Of a stretch of DNA of 64,000 nucleotides, positions 1-10,455 are shown one piece after another. The first letter of the stretch is position 1, and each line of letters begins with the position of its first letter. Origin of the DNA: Phoebastria nigripes (taxonomy: Eukaryota; Chordata; Aves; Procellariiformes; Diomedeidae); contig JAYKAV010002430.1 in the NCBI GenBank assembly GCA_035582835.1, positions 127,631 to 191,630 of the forward strand. Reading direction: 5' to 3'. The notes under the pieces are model-generated. The model saw only the letters and a list, made by a program, of their open reading frames with translations. It was not told the origin of the DNA and made no database searches. Made by a program: the position numbers and the translations under genes.

Positions 1-2240
1 TAACAAATCTTCCTAAGATTTTCTTCATATTTAACTGGTACCGGTGTTTTAAACGTCTCACTACTTTGCTCCTGGGGATCAATGAACCTGTGCAGGAGGC
101 AGGGATTCTGGAGACAGAGGCATGCTGGTTTTAAGATGCACTTTACCAATTAACTCACTGCATCCCCTGCGAAAAAGCAGCCCTTATTTAACCAGAGCAG
201 CTTTTAGCTGGCAATTCCCTCACCCTCAAAGCCCACTTTGATTTCTTAGGGTTTGGACATCTTTTAANGTCCTGACTCAGCTTTGCTTTCTTTTGCATCT
301 TCAGTTACCAAGTGGCACTTCTGTTTTTCCATATGGAGCTGGGTGTAGGAAGTGGAATTTCTACCAGCTGCTCCAGACTAGAGCAAAGGGAATTCTTGCT
401 CATCACACTGTACTCCAGCAGAACCAAATCAGCTGCCCTTCAGCAAGTCTTTAGGTGCTGATTAAAACAATATGACTGCCTAGGAGATGGAGAAACTGCC
501 TGTATGTGTTCTGGCAGTTAGCCAAGCAGTTTTAAATTTCTACCCTTTGGCTCAGAGCCCACCAATATGGTGCCTGAGCCTGCACAGAAGGCTACAGAAA
601 AGCCGTTAGCCTTGAAATGTAATCATACACCTTACCATCACTGAGCGTATCTTCACTCATTCACCACCCCTCCAAGCAACTATTCAGCATGAACAGCAGA
701 AAGGGAACCCCGGTTGGTCTTCCATCAGGAGAAGTACGTGGAGAAACAAGAAACGTTTTAGAGGGACACCCGGAAGAAGTTTAGGCTCTGCATCCAACCT
801 GGAAGGAAAACAAGGCTTTCGTTGAGATTCAATTTTAAAAATCAGACATCAACAAAGTAACTTCTCACATAAGACCTCCTGGCAGTACCACGAAGTCAAG
901 CTCACCAACCACGCACAAACATGCCTATACTAGGGTGCAAGCAGTAGAAATAAAAAAACAACTTCATAGAAAGCTTAACTGGCATTTGAATTTCACCAAG
1001 GGCTGTCCTGTAATTAGGTGTTCATTCAGATTAAAGTACCATGCCAAAAAATAAATAAAATACCATAGCTATTCCTGAATAATGCCTCACACGGACAGTT
1101 TTTCCCAGCATTATTGTACCTTAAAGCATACTAGGTTACCAGATAAATGGACTGAGACCATCCACAAACAAGGTTATTACAGAGTAATTCCACACATAGA
1201 GAAGCACTTGTGTAAAACATCCCACCTGTAAACAAAACCAATGAGAAGGCTCAAACGCTGAGCTTGAAAACGTCGTATATAAATCCACTGCTGCTAATAT
1301 CATTAACTGAGATCAGGCATCAACTCAGAGTACGTCAATGACTCTTCCTCGAACACGTAAAGGTCTGCAACAGTGAAGCCTACAGAACCCCAGAGCTGCA
1401 CGCCACGGCCAGCAACAAAACGCTTAACTCCACGTCAGCGCAGGTGGAAACGCTCCTGCGTAATAATCACCAAGAGTGTGGGAGAAGGAACTAACACATT
1501 AGAGACACGAAGCGTTACAAGCCCCCTCTGAGCAGGAAAACACATACTCGGCAGGTGCCAAACTATTTGAGAGAGGACAGCACGCCTGAGCTGCGGTTGT
1601 AAGTGGCGAGAAGGAACACTGGGTTTATGCTTCAACGTCTACCCGCTTCGCTCCTTGGACAACCAGCACGTTGCATCCCACGGCTCTGCAGGGCAACACC
1701 TCAGCTCCTGCTGATTCAGAAGCGTCCTCCACCTCTCTGAAAATATCAGGGCCTGAATGGTTTCACACCTGAGGGTGTCCCCATGCATAAGGGGTGTCAG
1801 CCACCTGACTAACCCACCCGAGGCCTAGCAGGCCCTCCACTGCCAATTAAATATCTCACGACTTGAAGCTATTTAATTTCACTTTTCTACGAGATGCCGG
1901 TAAGGAAATTTGAAGATACCAGCTCTTAACTGCATAAGAAATCCTCACACACAGCAACCTTCAAATCACACCTATGCCAACACAGCATAACAGGGAAAAA
2001 AGGCCTGAAAGCACCTTACCTTTAGTTTTACTAATAATTTTAAAGCGCATCTTATTGCCTGACATAAACCTGGTGTCACCAGTCGCCTGGCTGGCAGTGT
2101 GGGCCTTTGGTGGGTTTCTGAGGGGAAACCCGGGGCTGGGGCTGCCGCGGCTCTCCAGGCAGCTGTGCCGGGGCCGGCGGCAGGCCAGAATCGGTCAAAC
2201 CAACCGGGATTTCCAAAACTCTGACTGTTTTTCGTAACTT
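1..2240. other. Non-coding DNA, possible PSKH1 first intron
   Basis: No exon of a known gene is recognised on either strand. Base composition is ordinary and open frames are short. If human gene order holds, PSKH1 lies to the left on the minus strand and this would be its first intron, because PSKH1 begins with a non-coding exon. That placement is inference from synteny only. An isolated N is present near position 267. Confidence 0.4.
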
Positions 2241-2481
2241 AGCCCGAACTAGGCCGTTCTCCCCCCATCCTTTCCGGGGAGGGGACCCAGGCCCGGGCCG
2301 GTAGCTCGTCCCGCGGCAGGCTCGGCTCCAGGCCAGGGAAGCACCGCACCCGACCCGGCCCGGCGAGGGGACGCTCCGGGAGGCGGTCAGGGCTCCCTCC
2401 CCGGCCCGGCCCTCCCGTGCCCGCGGCCCAGCGCCCCGGGCAGCGGCAGGGCTGAGGCGCCGGGGCCCGCCGCGCCCGCGC

Positions 2482-3428
2482 NNNNNNNNNNNNNNNNNNN
2501 NNNNNNNNNNNNNNNNNNNNNNNNNNNNNNNNNNNNNNNNNNNNNNNNNNNNNNNNNNNNNNNNNNNNNNNNNNNNNNNNNNNNNNNNNNNNNNNNNNNN
2601 NNNNNNNNNNNNNNNNNNNNNNNNNNNNNNNNNNNNNNNNNNNNNNNNNNNNNNNNNNNNNNNNNNNNNNNNNNNNNNNNNNNNNNNNNNNNNNNNNNNN
2701 NNNNNNNNNNNNNNNNNNNNNNNNNNNNNNNNNNNNNNNNNNNNNNNNNNNNNNNNNNNNNNNNNNNNNNNNNNNNNNNNNNNNNNNNNNNNNNNNNNNN
2801 NNNNNNNNNNNNNNNNNNNNNNNNNNNNNNNNNNNNNNNNNNNNNNNNNNNNNNNNNNNNNNNNNNNNNNNNNNNNNNNNNNNNNNNNNNNNNNNNNNNN
2901 NNNNNNNNNNNNNNNNNNNNNNNNNNNNNNNNNNNNNNNNNNNNNNNNNNNNNNNNNNNNNNNNNNNNNNNNNNNNNNNNNNNNNNNNNNNNNNNNNNNN
3001 NNNNNNNNNNNNNNNNNNNNNNNNNNNNNNNNNNNNNNNNNNNNNNNNNNNNNNNNNNNNNNNNNNNNNNNNNNNNNNNNNNNNNNNNNNNNNNNNNNNN
3101 NNNNNNNNNNNNNNNNNNNNNNNNNNNNNNNNNNNNNNNNNNNNNNNNNNNNNNNNNNNNNNNNNNNNNNNNNNNNNNNNNNNNNNNNNNNNNNNNNNNN
3201 NNNNNNNNNNNNNNNNNNNNNNNNNNNNNNNNNNNNNNNNNNNNNNNNNNNNNNNNNNNNNNNNNNNNNNNNNNNNNNNNNNNNNNNNNNNNNNNNNNNN
3301 NNNNNNNNNNNNNNNNNNNNNNNNNNNNNNNNNNNNNNNNNNNNNNNNNNNNNNNNNNNNNNNNNNNNNNNNNNNNNNNNNNNNNNNNNNNNNNNNNNNN
3401 NNNNNNNNNNNNNNNNNNNNNNNNNNNN
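2482..3428. other. Assembly gap (947 N)
   Basis: An unbroken run of N inside a CpG-rich segment. Its right edge abuts a short tandem repeat, so GC content and repetition are the likely reasons it was not sequenced. Any open frame spanning it is meaningless. Confidence 0.99.
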
Positions 3429-3509
3429 CCCAGGACCCCCTCAGCCCCACAGGGCCCAGGACCCCCCTCAGCCCTGTGGGTCCCAGGACCCCCTCAGCCC
3501 CACGGGCTG
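3429..3509. repeat. GC-rich minisatellite at gap edge
   Basis: Three tandem copies of a 26-27 base unit beginning CCCAGGACCCCCTCAGCCC, with small differences in the CACAGGG/TGTGGGT/CACGGGC portion. The array starts immediately at the last N, so further copies probably lie in the gap. Confidence 0.85.
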
Positions 3510-4713
3510 AACAGGAGGCCCCCCCCGCCACGCATGATGTTCCCGCTCCCCACACTCCTGCCTCTGAGGGGCGGCCATGGTGACGCGCTGCCCGAGGAGG
3601 GACAACTCCTCGCCTCCTTTTCGGAGCCAAACCCAGCCCAAACCGATCCCCAGCAGCGCCTGGGAGTGCTGCTCCCACCAAGTGGCTCTGAGGGCTCCCT
3701 GCTGAGCTGCGGGGCTCTGGAAAAACACTCCCTTTGCAAGAAAATCGCCCGGAAGCATTGGCCCTTTTCCTTGGCCGGGAAAACCCAGTCCCTGTGGGCT
3801 AGCTCTTGTGCACAACAGAATAACGAGGCACATTCCTTTCTCCTTTCTTTTCCCTGGCTACTAAGTGCCACAAAACCCACAAAGCTTGCTTGGTAACTGC
3901 TGGTGGACTTTCTTCCTCATACCCTTTCCCCATCCTTAAACCAAACACTCCACGTTTCAGCCCTAGATGACCTGAAAGCAGCGGGACGAGGGATGACACC
4001 TTCTTGCAGAGATGCTGATGGCACTTCTTTCTCCGGGGAAGACACAAAGGTGACACTGTCAGGCTTGTTTTCCAGCCTGGTTGTTGCATCATTCCTGACA
4101 CCGTTCAGGTGGAGAGGGGCTATTTTCACACTCCTACCATGCTTTTAAAAATAGCTGGTTTTATTTTAACACTCCTGGGCTCTTCGGCTGTTTAAAATGC
4201 TTAGTAAGTCATACTGTAATAAAAGTTATACCTGCTGATGCATGCTATTGTCATCAGCTTCTTTTCCCTGTAATTCCAGATAAGGTATGGAAATAACGGG
4301 TGACAGGTCTGAGAAGGGGCTGCTTGGGCTGTACTCGGCAGATCCGGTGAGTTGTACAGTTTCCTTCAAGGGAAATTAGCCTGTTCTTGTTTTCCCACAC
4401 AGCAATGGTGCTGCTGGTACATTTTCAGCCCTCTAACCCCTGCCATTTTCTTTCTGGAGATGTTTCCACAGCCACACATCCCCCGCACTGTCCCTGGGAG
4501 GTGGCTTAGCCTGTGCCCGACATGGAAAACCTTGCACGTGTCCCTGTTAAAGTTGATCCTGTTATTTTAGGCTGTTTCTCAAGGTCATCCCAGCTTGGTG
4601 CCAGCAGCAGATTAAAAATCATGTACCTCTCCTCGTTAGCCCGGCTGCTATGGATGGGTGTGCAGCAGTGGGCTGCCTCACCTTGGCCACAGCTGCTCGG
4701 ACAGGGATAACCG

Positions 4714-4775
4714 CTCTGCGAGGATGGGTTTCCCTCAGGGTTTTGCATCTTCCATTAGTCACTTCCTCACAGCTT
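4714..4775 (+). repeat. Dispersed direct repeat, copy 1
   Basis: A segment beginning CTCTGCGAGGATGGGTTT and ending CTTCCTCACAGCTT that recurs about 0.9 kb to the right with roughly 85-90% identity by eye. Not recognised as a named repeat family. Confidence 0.65.
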
Positions 4776-5629
4776 TGTTTCCTGACCGGCTCATGAGAAC
4801 ATCAAATGAGGCAGTTACAGGTCCATCACCACTGCTAATTGTCAGGACAAAGCTGTCAAAAAGCCAACACGTATTGAACTCTTGGGCCAGAACCATGGAC
4901 TTCTGAGAACTTCAATCAGAGTGGCACTTTCTTGTATTATTTATGCTGTGGTAGTGCTCTGAGACCCACCAGAGCCAAAAGAACGTCACACCAGACATCC
5001 GCGCGAAGCCAACATATCCGCCCGGCAAACTACCCAGGGACGAGGCTGGGAAGGACCCGTAGCTCGCTGCAGAAGGTCTGGGGGAAGTGTGAAACCTGTG
5101 ATGGAGCTTGAGAGTGGGCAGGGATCTTGGGGAACCATCTTCTCATCTACNTGATCCACTGCCTGCCAGTTTGGGCACCTGATTTGAGTTTGGGGTCAGT
5201 GTCGGTTGACCCCTGAAACCTGTTACTCAGTCTAGTGTCATTTCTCCAGCAAGAAATGTTTCATGACCAGGGTAAGCGTCTTGCCACTGGAGGTGCCGGC
5301 TGCGGGCTGCGAAGCACCAAGCGCCGGGAAGGCTTTGCAGCCTCTCGCCCTGCTAGCAACAGGCTGTCATCTTCCTGTTTCTTGATTGACTTTCACCTGG
5401 TTCTGCCTCCTCCCTTCCAAGATGTTGCTCTCCTGAGAGAGGAGCCTCACCTGCTCCTCCTTGCTTGCCCCTTCAGAAATCCCCTGCCAGCTCTGACCCC
5501 GCCAAGACCCGCAGCCTGCCTCCGGCGGCGTGGGAAGGATTCAGCCCATCGAGGCAGGGATCTCTACGAAGAAGCAGCCAGCAGAGGTGGCCCCGCAGCC
5601 TGGCTGCTCCCTCCTGGGAACCACCATCC

Positions 5630-5690
5630 CTCTGCAAGGATGGGTTCCCCAAGGGTTTTGCATCTCCCATCAGTGGCTTCCTCACAGCTT
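5630..5690 (+). repeat. Dispersed direct repeat, copy 2
   Basis: Second copy of the segment at 4714-4775, in the same orientation. It shares the core GGGTTTTGCATCT and the ending CTTCCTCACAGCTT. It lies just left of a CR1 tail, whereas copy 1 has no CR1 sequence beside it, so the repeat is not simply part of that CR1. Confidence 0.65.
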
Positions 5691-5749
5691 CTCCTATGGA
5701 AGCTGCTGAAGGCAGGCTGGGACCACCAAGCCGATGGTGGATACCCAGA

Positions 5750-5890
5750 GAGATGGAGAATCCTCCCTCCTCAGAGATGCACAGCTCCCCCGGAGACAGC
5801 CTTGAGCAGCCTGCTCCAGTGCCGGGCTAAACCCTGCTTCGAGCAGGAGCTCAGACGAGAGACCTCCGGAGCTCCCTTTGTATCCAACAC
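5750..5890 (+). mobile_element. CR1 LINE 3' end fragment
   Basis: A degraded CR1 tail. It shows the run from CTTGAGCAGCCTGCTCCAG through CCTGCTTCGAGCAGGAGCT to GACCTCCGGAGCTCCCTTTG, the order seen in avian CR1 3' ends (AGCAACCTG, CCTGCTTGAGCAGG, GACCTCCAGAGGTCCCTTCC). It is 5'-truncated, with no reverse transcriptase coding sequence. Confidence 0.7.
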
Positions 5891-7846
5891 CCACCGGCAG
5901 TGCTGCCATCCAAATCTGGAGTCTCACTGGGGCACAACAAGCTGTAATTTCCTGCGGAGTGATGGAAACGGCCAACACCCCCTCCAGCATCCCCCACACC
6001 CCCAGGCTGCCTGGGACATTGCTGCACATCCAGGGCATGGGGCAATTAGGGGAGCCCAGGGCTTCCTGCTGTGCTGGGTCATAGGAAGCCAGAAGAGGAG
6101 GAGAACAGGGTCCCTCATCTGCTGTCGAATGGACACGTGGTGAAGCGGGAAACCTGGATTTCCTCCGAGCCACATCCCAGCCCCACGTGGCGGTGAGCCC
6201 GTGCTCAGCGGCCATGCTGGGCCAGAGCTCAAGGTTGTCCCGGCAAGGCTGAGCAGAGGTCGGAGGGGGAGGATGTTCAATTAAAGCTGCTTAAAAAAGA
6301 AATCCAACTTTCCATATGCCTCTCTGGAGGAAAAAAAGCCCCAAAGCTGAGTGCAGTCAGGGTGCCAGCCTGGGGGCTGAGCGCAGCCCCGGCAGCAGAG
6401 GTGACTCCAGCTCAGCCGTTCCCATTGCGTCTGATCCGCAGGGATTGAGGTTGCCTTTTGGCATTTCCTTATGGAAAGTTGGACATTTGGCTCTGCAGAA
6501 ATCCCGGCGCGAGCTCGGACGGCGGCCAGCCCTGAGACATAGTGTCCTCCAGGGTATGCACGGGTCCCTCTCCCCNCAGCGCGCTGGGGTGCCAGTGATG
6601 CTGGAGGTGGCTCTGCCCGGCAAGGCTGGTGCCTGGGTGTGCTCCTCCGTGGGGACACCAGATTGGGACGGTGGCACTGGGGACCGTGGGAGGGCAAGGA
6701 GCCATCCCACCTCTGCTGGTGGCCCCGGCACAGCTTCAGCCCGTCCTGTTGGAGAAACCCAAATGCATCCCTGAGGCGAGGAGTTGTTCCCCAGCCAGCA
6801 CCTTCACCAGGAGGAATTTCCCTGGGCAAAGGAACGGAGGATTCATCCACCGCGTGGCGGAGGCGGCGGGCTGCGTGGCCGGGAGGTTGGCCCTCGTGTC
6901 GCTGCGCCACATGTGCCGTCCCGCTCACACAGCTGCCCAGAATAGTGTCACCATCTGGTTCCAGCTGCCCGGGGACGCGGGGGCCTCCCCGGCCCCTTCT
7001 GCGATTACAAAAAGTGAATACAAACATCAACTCAACCTAACTCGGCCTTCCTTTATCCCCTTTTTTTTTTTTTTTTTAATAATTCAGGTTTGTCTCTTAG
7101 AAAAGAGAGAGGGAGATAATGTCTGCAGAGCATTTAATCTTCTGCCCAAAGAATAGCAGAGAGCAAATTAGGATCTACTCCAATTAATTTGCCTTGATGG
7201 GCAAAATCTGGAAAGCGGCCATATCTGGGAATTAAGAACAAAAGCGNGGAGTGTAAAGTAGGTCGCCGGAGTTTCATAACCGGAGCGATGGGTTTTCACA
7301 GCACGCCGGGTGCTCAGAGGTGCCCAGTGCCGGGGGCCACCGGTCCCCGACCCCCCTGTCCAGCAACTACGGGTCTCAGCCTGGGCAGTTGCTTTAAGAT
7401 GCCGGCCAGCGTGTGGGGAGCCAACTGTTCAGTTTTAGGGGCAGGAATGAGGACGTTGTCCCTTCCCTCAGCGGGACATGGCCGCAGGACTGTCCCAAAC
7501 CCTAGAACCCAACGGGAGGATGGACACTGGCTGCTTGTCCCCATTTTGGAGCACCCGGAGAGCTTTCCCAGGGGTCACCATGCCCGTCCTTGCTGTCACG
7601 CTGCTGCTCCCGGCCTTGCGGGCACCTCCTTGAAGGAGGACTGGGGGTGACCCAGTGACGGTGGGTTTAGGGCAGTGCTCTGCTATGGACCCTTGCACCA
7701 TGGGGCGTCACCAAGCAGCGGTGACCCACAGGCCTGTCCTAGCCCGGCATCCCCAAATCCCAGCCCCAGCTCCCCAGAGCCGTCAGTGCCCGCAGGCTGT
7801 GCGGAGACGTACTCTGGTGTCACGTACGGTGTCACCTTCCAGCTGC

Positions 7847-8000
7847 GGGACACGTGTGGTAGCACAGCCAAGGGTGCGGGCCATGTGTGGTGACATGCGC
7901 TGGTGTGCAGGACATGTGGTGACATAGCCGAGGGTGTGGGACACGTGCGGTGACATCTTCCAGAGCATGGGACATGTGCGGGGCATCTTTCTGCGTGCAG
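7847..8000. repeat. Minisatellite with CACGTG/CATGTG cores
   Basis: About five head-to-tail units of 29-32 bases, each starting GGGACACGTG or GGACATGTG and followed by GGTGACAT and a more variable half. Two copies contain the palindrome CACGTG. Unit boundaries are approximate. No gene overlaps it. Confidence 0.75.
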
Positions 8001-10015
8001 GATCGAACACCCGGAGTGTTTGGATGGAAGCAACGCAAACCGCACGCCGGGGTCACCATCGTGGTGACGGCCTGGCAGAGCAGTGGCCCTCCAGCTCCCC
8101 GGCCACCTCCCGCCACCCTGCCCCAGGACAATGGGGAGCCGCCCGCACCTGCGAGCCCACCACTGCCAGCCCCGTGGAGATGCCAGCGGGGCGACGGGCN
8201 CAGCACGGTGCGTGGCCGGCGCCCGTCCGGCGTTTATCCTCTTAGCCACCCTGCGGGGATCCGGCACTAATTCACCCTTAAACACAGGATTGTCAGGAAC
8301 TGGAAAGGAAAGAATCGGGGGATTATCCCCCCGGCGCCAGCGTTAAACACGGGGAGCGGCAGCTGCCGGCCGAGGAGAGCCGGGACGGTGTTTTGCCCCG
8401 TGTCCCGTGGGGGACCCAGCCCCGGCCTCAGCGCCATCCCCTGGCAAAGGCTGCCGGCAGCCTGTCCCTGCTCCTCCCCATGCGATGTTTTGTGTGTGTC
8501 CCCCACAAGCCAGCTCCAGGCTGGTTAATGAAATAAACAGCATGAAATAAATATGGGGTCCCCCCGTAAAGCTGAGGGATCAGCAGTGACCGCTCAGCCC
8601 CCCGGGATGCACCACGGCACAACAATCCGGCCCCAGATGCCGGCAGGTGACTGGAGCAGCTGCGGTGACATCCCAGAGGTCGGGGATCACACATTTAAGT
8701 GACCGGACCTCGCAGGAAGAGGTTTTGCAACAAAACGAGCAATAATTTTCCCCAGCTCGATGAGGACAGCGATAATTAAGCTTCTTGCTTGCATGCTGAA
8801 GGCTTTCAGACATGGGCCAGCGTGCAAACACTTCCCCGGACTGAACCCACAACCGTGCCCTGTGACCGGCCGCGGGGATGTTTCTGGGACAGCCTTGAAG
8901 TCACCCCGGGAATCAAAGACACTGCAGCAACTCGCTACTCACGGCACGAAGCTGCTTTTCTCATCGCTCCTGCTCACAGCTGAGCCTCGTGCGGCAGATG
9001 GGGCTGTCGCAGTTCCAGGACGTGGTGGCACTCACGTTGGCCGGAGGATTTTGGTGGTCCAGGTGCTGTTGCCTTTACCGAGCGGGATGGTGTCCCATGG
9101 GCCGGCCAGATCTACCCGCCGCCGCTGCCGGGAGCCTCGGGGCTGCGCCAGCAATAGATGGGGTGGCCCATTTGCAATTTTAATGTCCCTTTAGGTGGTG
9201 GGCGAGGGGAGATGGCTGTTCCCCGGAGAGCGGAGAGGTCACCTTTCCAACCCACGTCTAGGGGAACTGGTTTACCACGATGGGTTTTAGAATGCTAGGA
9301 AAAAAAAATCTGAAGTTTGCAGCGTAACAGCAACAGGGATGGGAATAACAGCATCTTCCATTGATTGGCGCAAATTTAACCAAGTTAAGCTCCAGCACGT
9401 CATCTTGGTTTAACTTCAGCGAGTCCCACTTGGACCTGGATGAGAGCTTTGGTTCCCTGGTTTTTTCACCTATACCATCTCGTCTAAAAAAACCTCCTCT
9501 TTTCCCTGCAAACCCCAATTTCCTTGATGACCGTTAATAGGACCAAACATAGCAGGACCAAAATAAAAGGGATGGAAAATGGGATTTCTTTCAGAAAACT
9601 GTCTGATGCCACTGGAGTTGCCCATCAGAGGACAAGCTATCGGCTGCTGAAAAGAAAAAAAGAGAAATACACGCACTGTGTTTTCTAAGACGCCCTTTAA
9701 AATAAAGAAACCGTTTGACCCGTCTCTAGAGGGAATATCCTTTATGTCCACCCCTGAAAAGCAGCCGTCAGGTGATGGCAGGGCAGTGGGAATCCCCAGC
9801 CTAGCCCTCCCCGGGGCGGTCAGGGTCCCGTGGGCTGCCCGGTGTGGCTGCGGGCAATGCACTGGGGGGACAGAGCCGCAGAGCCCCCCCGGTGACCCTC
9901 CCCTGGGGCTGGTCCAGGGAGCATCTCCCCGCCAATCCCCGGAGCAAACCCAGAGCTTGGGAAGAATGCGAGGGGCATCCCACAGCAAAGAGACAGGAGA
10001 AATGTAAAAGCATCT

Positions 10016-10021
10016 TTTAAT
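10016..10021 (-). terminator. NRN1L: NRN1L poly(A) signal (ATTAAA)
   Basis: The minus strand reads ATTAAA 160 bases after the NRN1L stop codon. It is the first canonical or common-variant poly(A) hexamer downstream, giving a 3' UTR of roughly 185 bases. Confidence 0.55.
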
Positions 10022-10181
10022 ATAAATATAAATCCATCTGAAGGGCTCCAGGAGAGGACCGTGCCCTGCGAGGGATGCCCAGGGGGGAAGTGGGCTCGGC
10101 AGGGACCGCGGGCACCAGTGCCCGGCCAGCACCGGGGGAATGACCCGGGGCATCGGCCGGGCACCCCGCGGGCGGGCAGGG

Positions 10182-10455
10182 CTAGAGCCGGGGCACCAGC
10201 AGTGGCAGGGCCAGCAGGGCCAGGAGACAGGGGCGCGGGGGGGTGGCTAAGCCCCGCAGCGTGGCCTGGTTGGTCTCGGCGGCCGGCGAGCCGCGGGCGC
10301 TGGCCAGGCGTCCCCGGGCGCTGCACAGCTCCTGCAGGTTCCCCTGGAACTGGATCTTGCGGGACTCCTGGCGCAGCGATTCCCAGATGGCGGCTGCTTC
10401 CTCGGGGCAGCTCGACAGAACCTCGCTGGCGCAGGCGTGGAAGTCGTCCCAGGAC
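10182..10455 (-). CDS. NRN1L: NRN1L coding exon 3 (terminal)
   Basis: The acceptor CCCCAG precedes GTCCTGGGACGAC, and the phase-2 join restores Lys. The exon encodes the second half of the neuritin fold (three cysteines), a linker containing ETNQATLR shared with human NRN1L, and the C-terminal hydrophobic GPI signal ending LLVPRL before TAG. Confidence 0.93.

Larger units (their letters stand above)
2241..3640. promoter_or_regulatory. CpG island interrupted by assembly gap (candidate PSKH1 promoter)
   Basis: Sequence on both sides of the N run (2250-2481 and 3429-3640) is very GC-rich and CpG-dense, unlike the DNA to its left. In the human locus the gene after NRN1L is PSKH1, whose non-coding first exon lies in a CpG island, so this is the natural candidate for its promoter on the minus strand. 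No PSKH1 coding sequence is visible, so the assignment is inference. The transcription start may be inside the missing bases. Confidence 0.4.
3641..9990. other. Intergenic GC-rich DNA between NRN1L and the left CpG island
   Basis: No recognisable exon on either strand. Many open frames occur here, but they overlap each other, lack known motifs and are expected in GC-rich DNA. The stretch contains a diverged 61-base duplicated segment (4714-4775 and 5630-5690), a CR1 tail, a minisatellite near 7.9 kb and several isolated Ns. Confidence 0.6.

Noticed and set aside
2239..3681. A 480-codon minus-strand open frame
   Set aside because: It is open only because it crosses the 947-base N gap; the real ends have no known domain.
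5235..6143. A 302-codon plus-strand frame
   Set aside because: No recognisable domain, lies in GC-rich intergenic DNA and runs through a CR1 tail and the 61-base repeat.
6281..7030. A 249-codon minus-strand frame considered as an extra gene between NRN1L and the left CpG island
   Set aside because: Contains an N, has no family motif and competes with equally long frames in other phases.
8525..8556. AATAAA-like hexamers on the plus strand as a gene end
   Set aside because: No upstream plus-strand exon is recognised; the hexamers stand alone.
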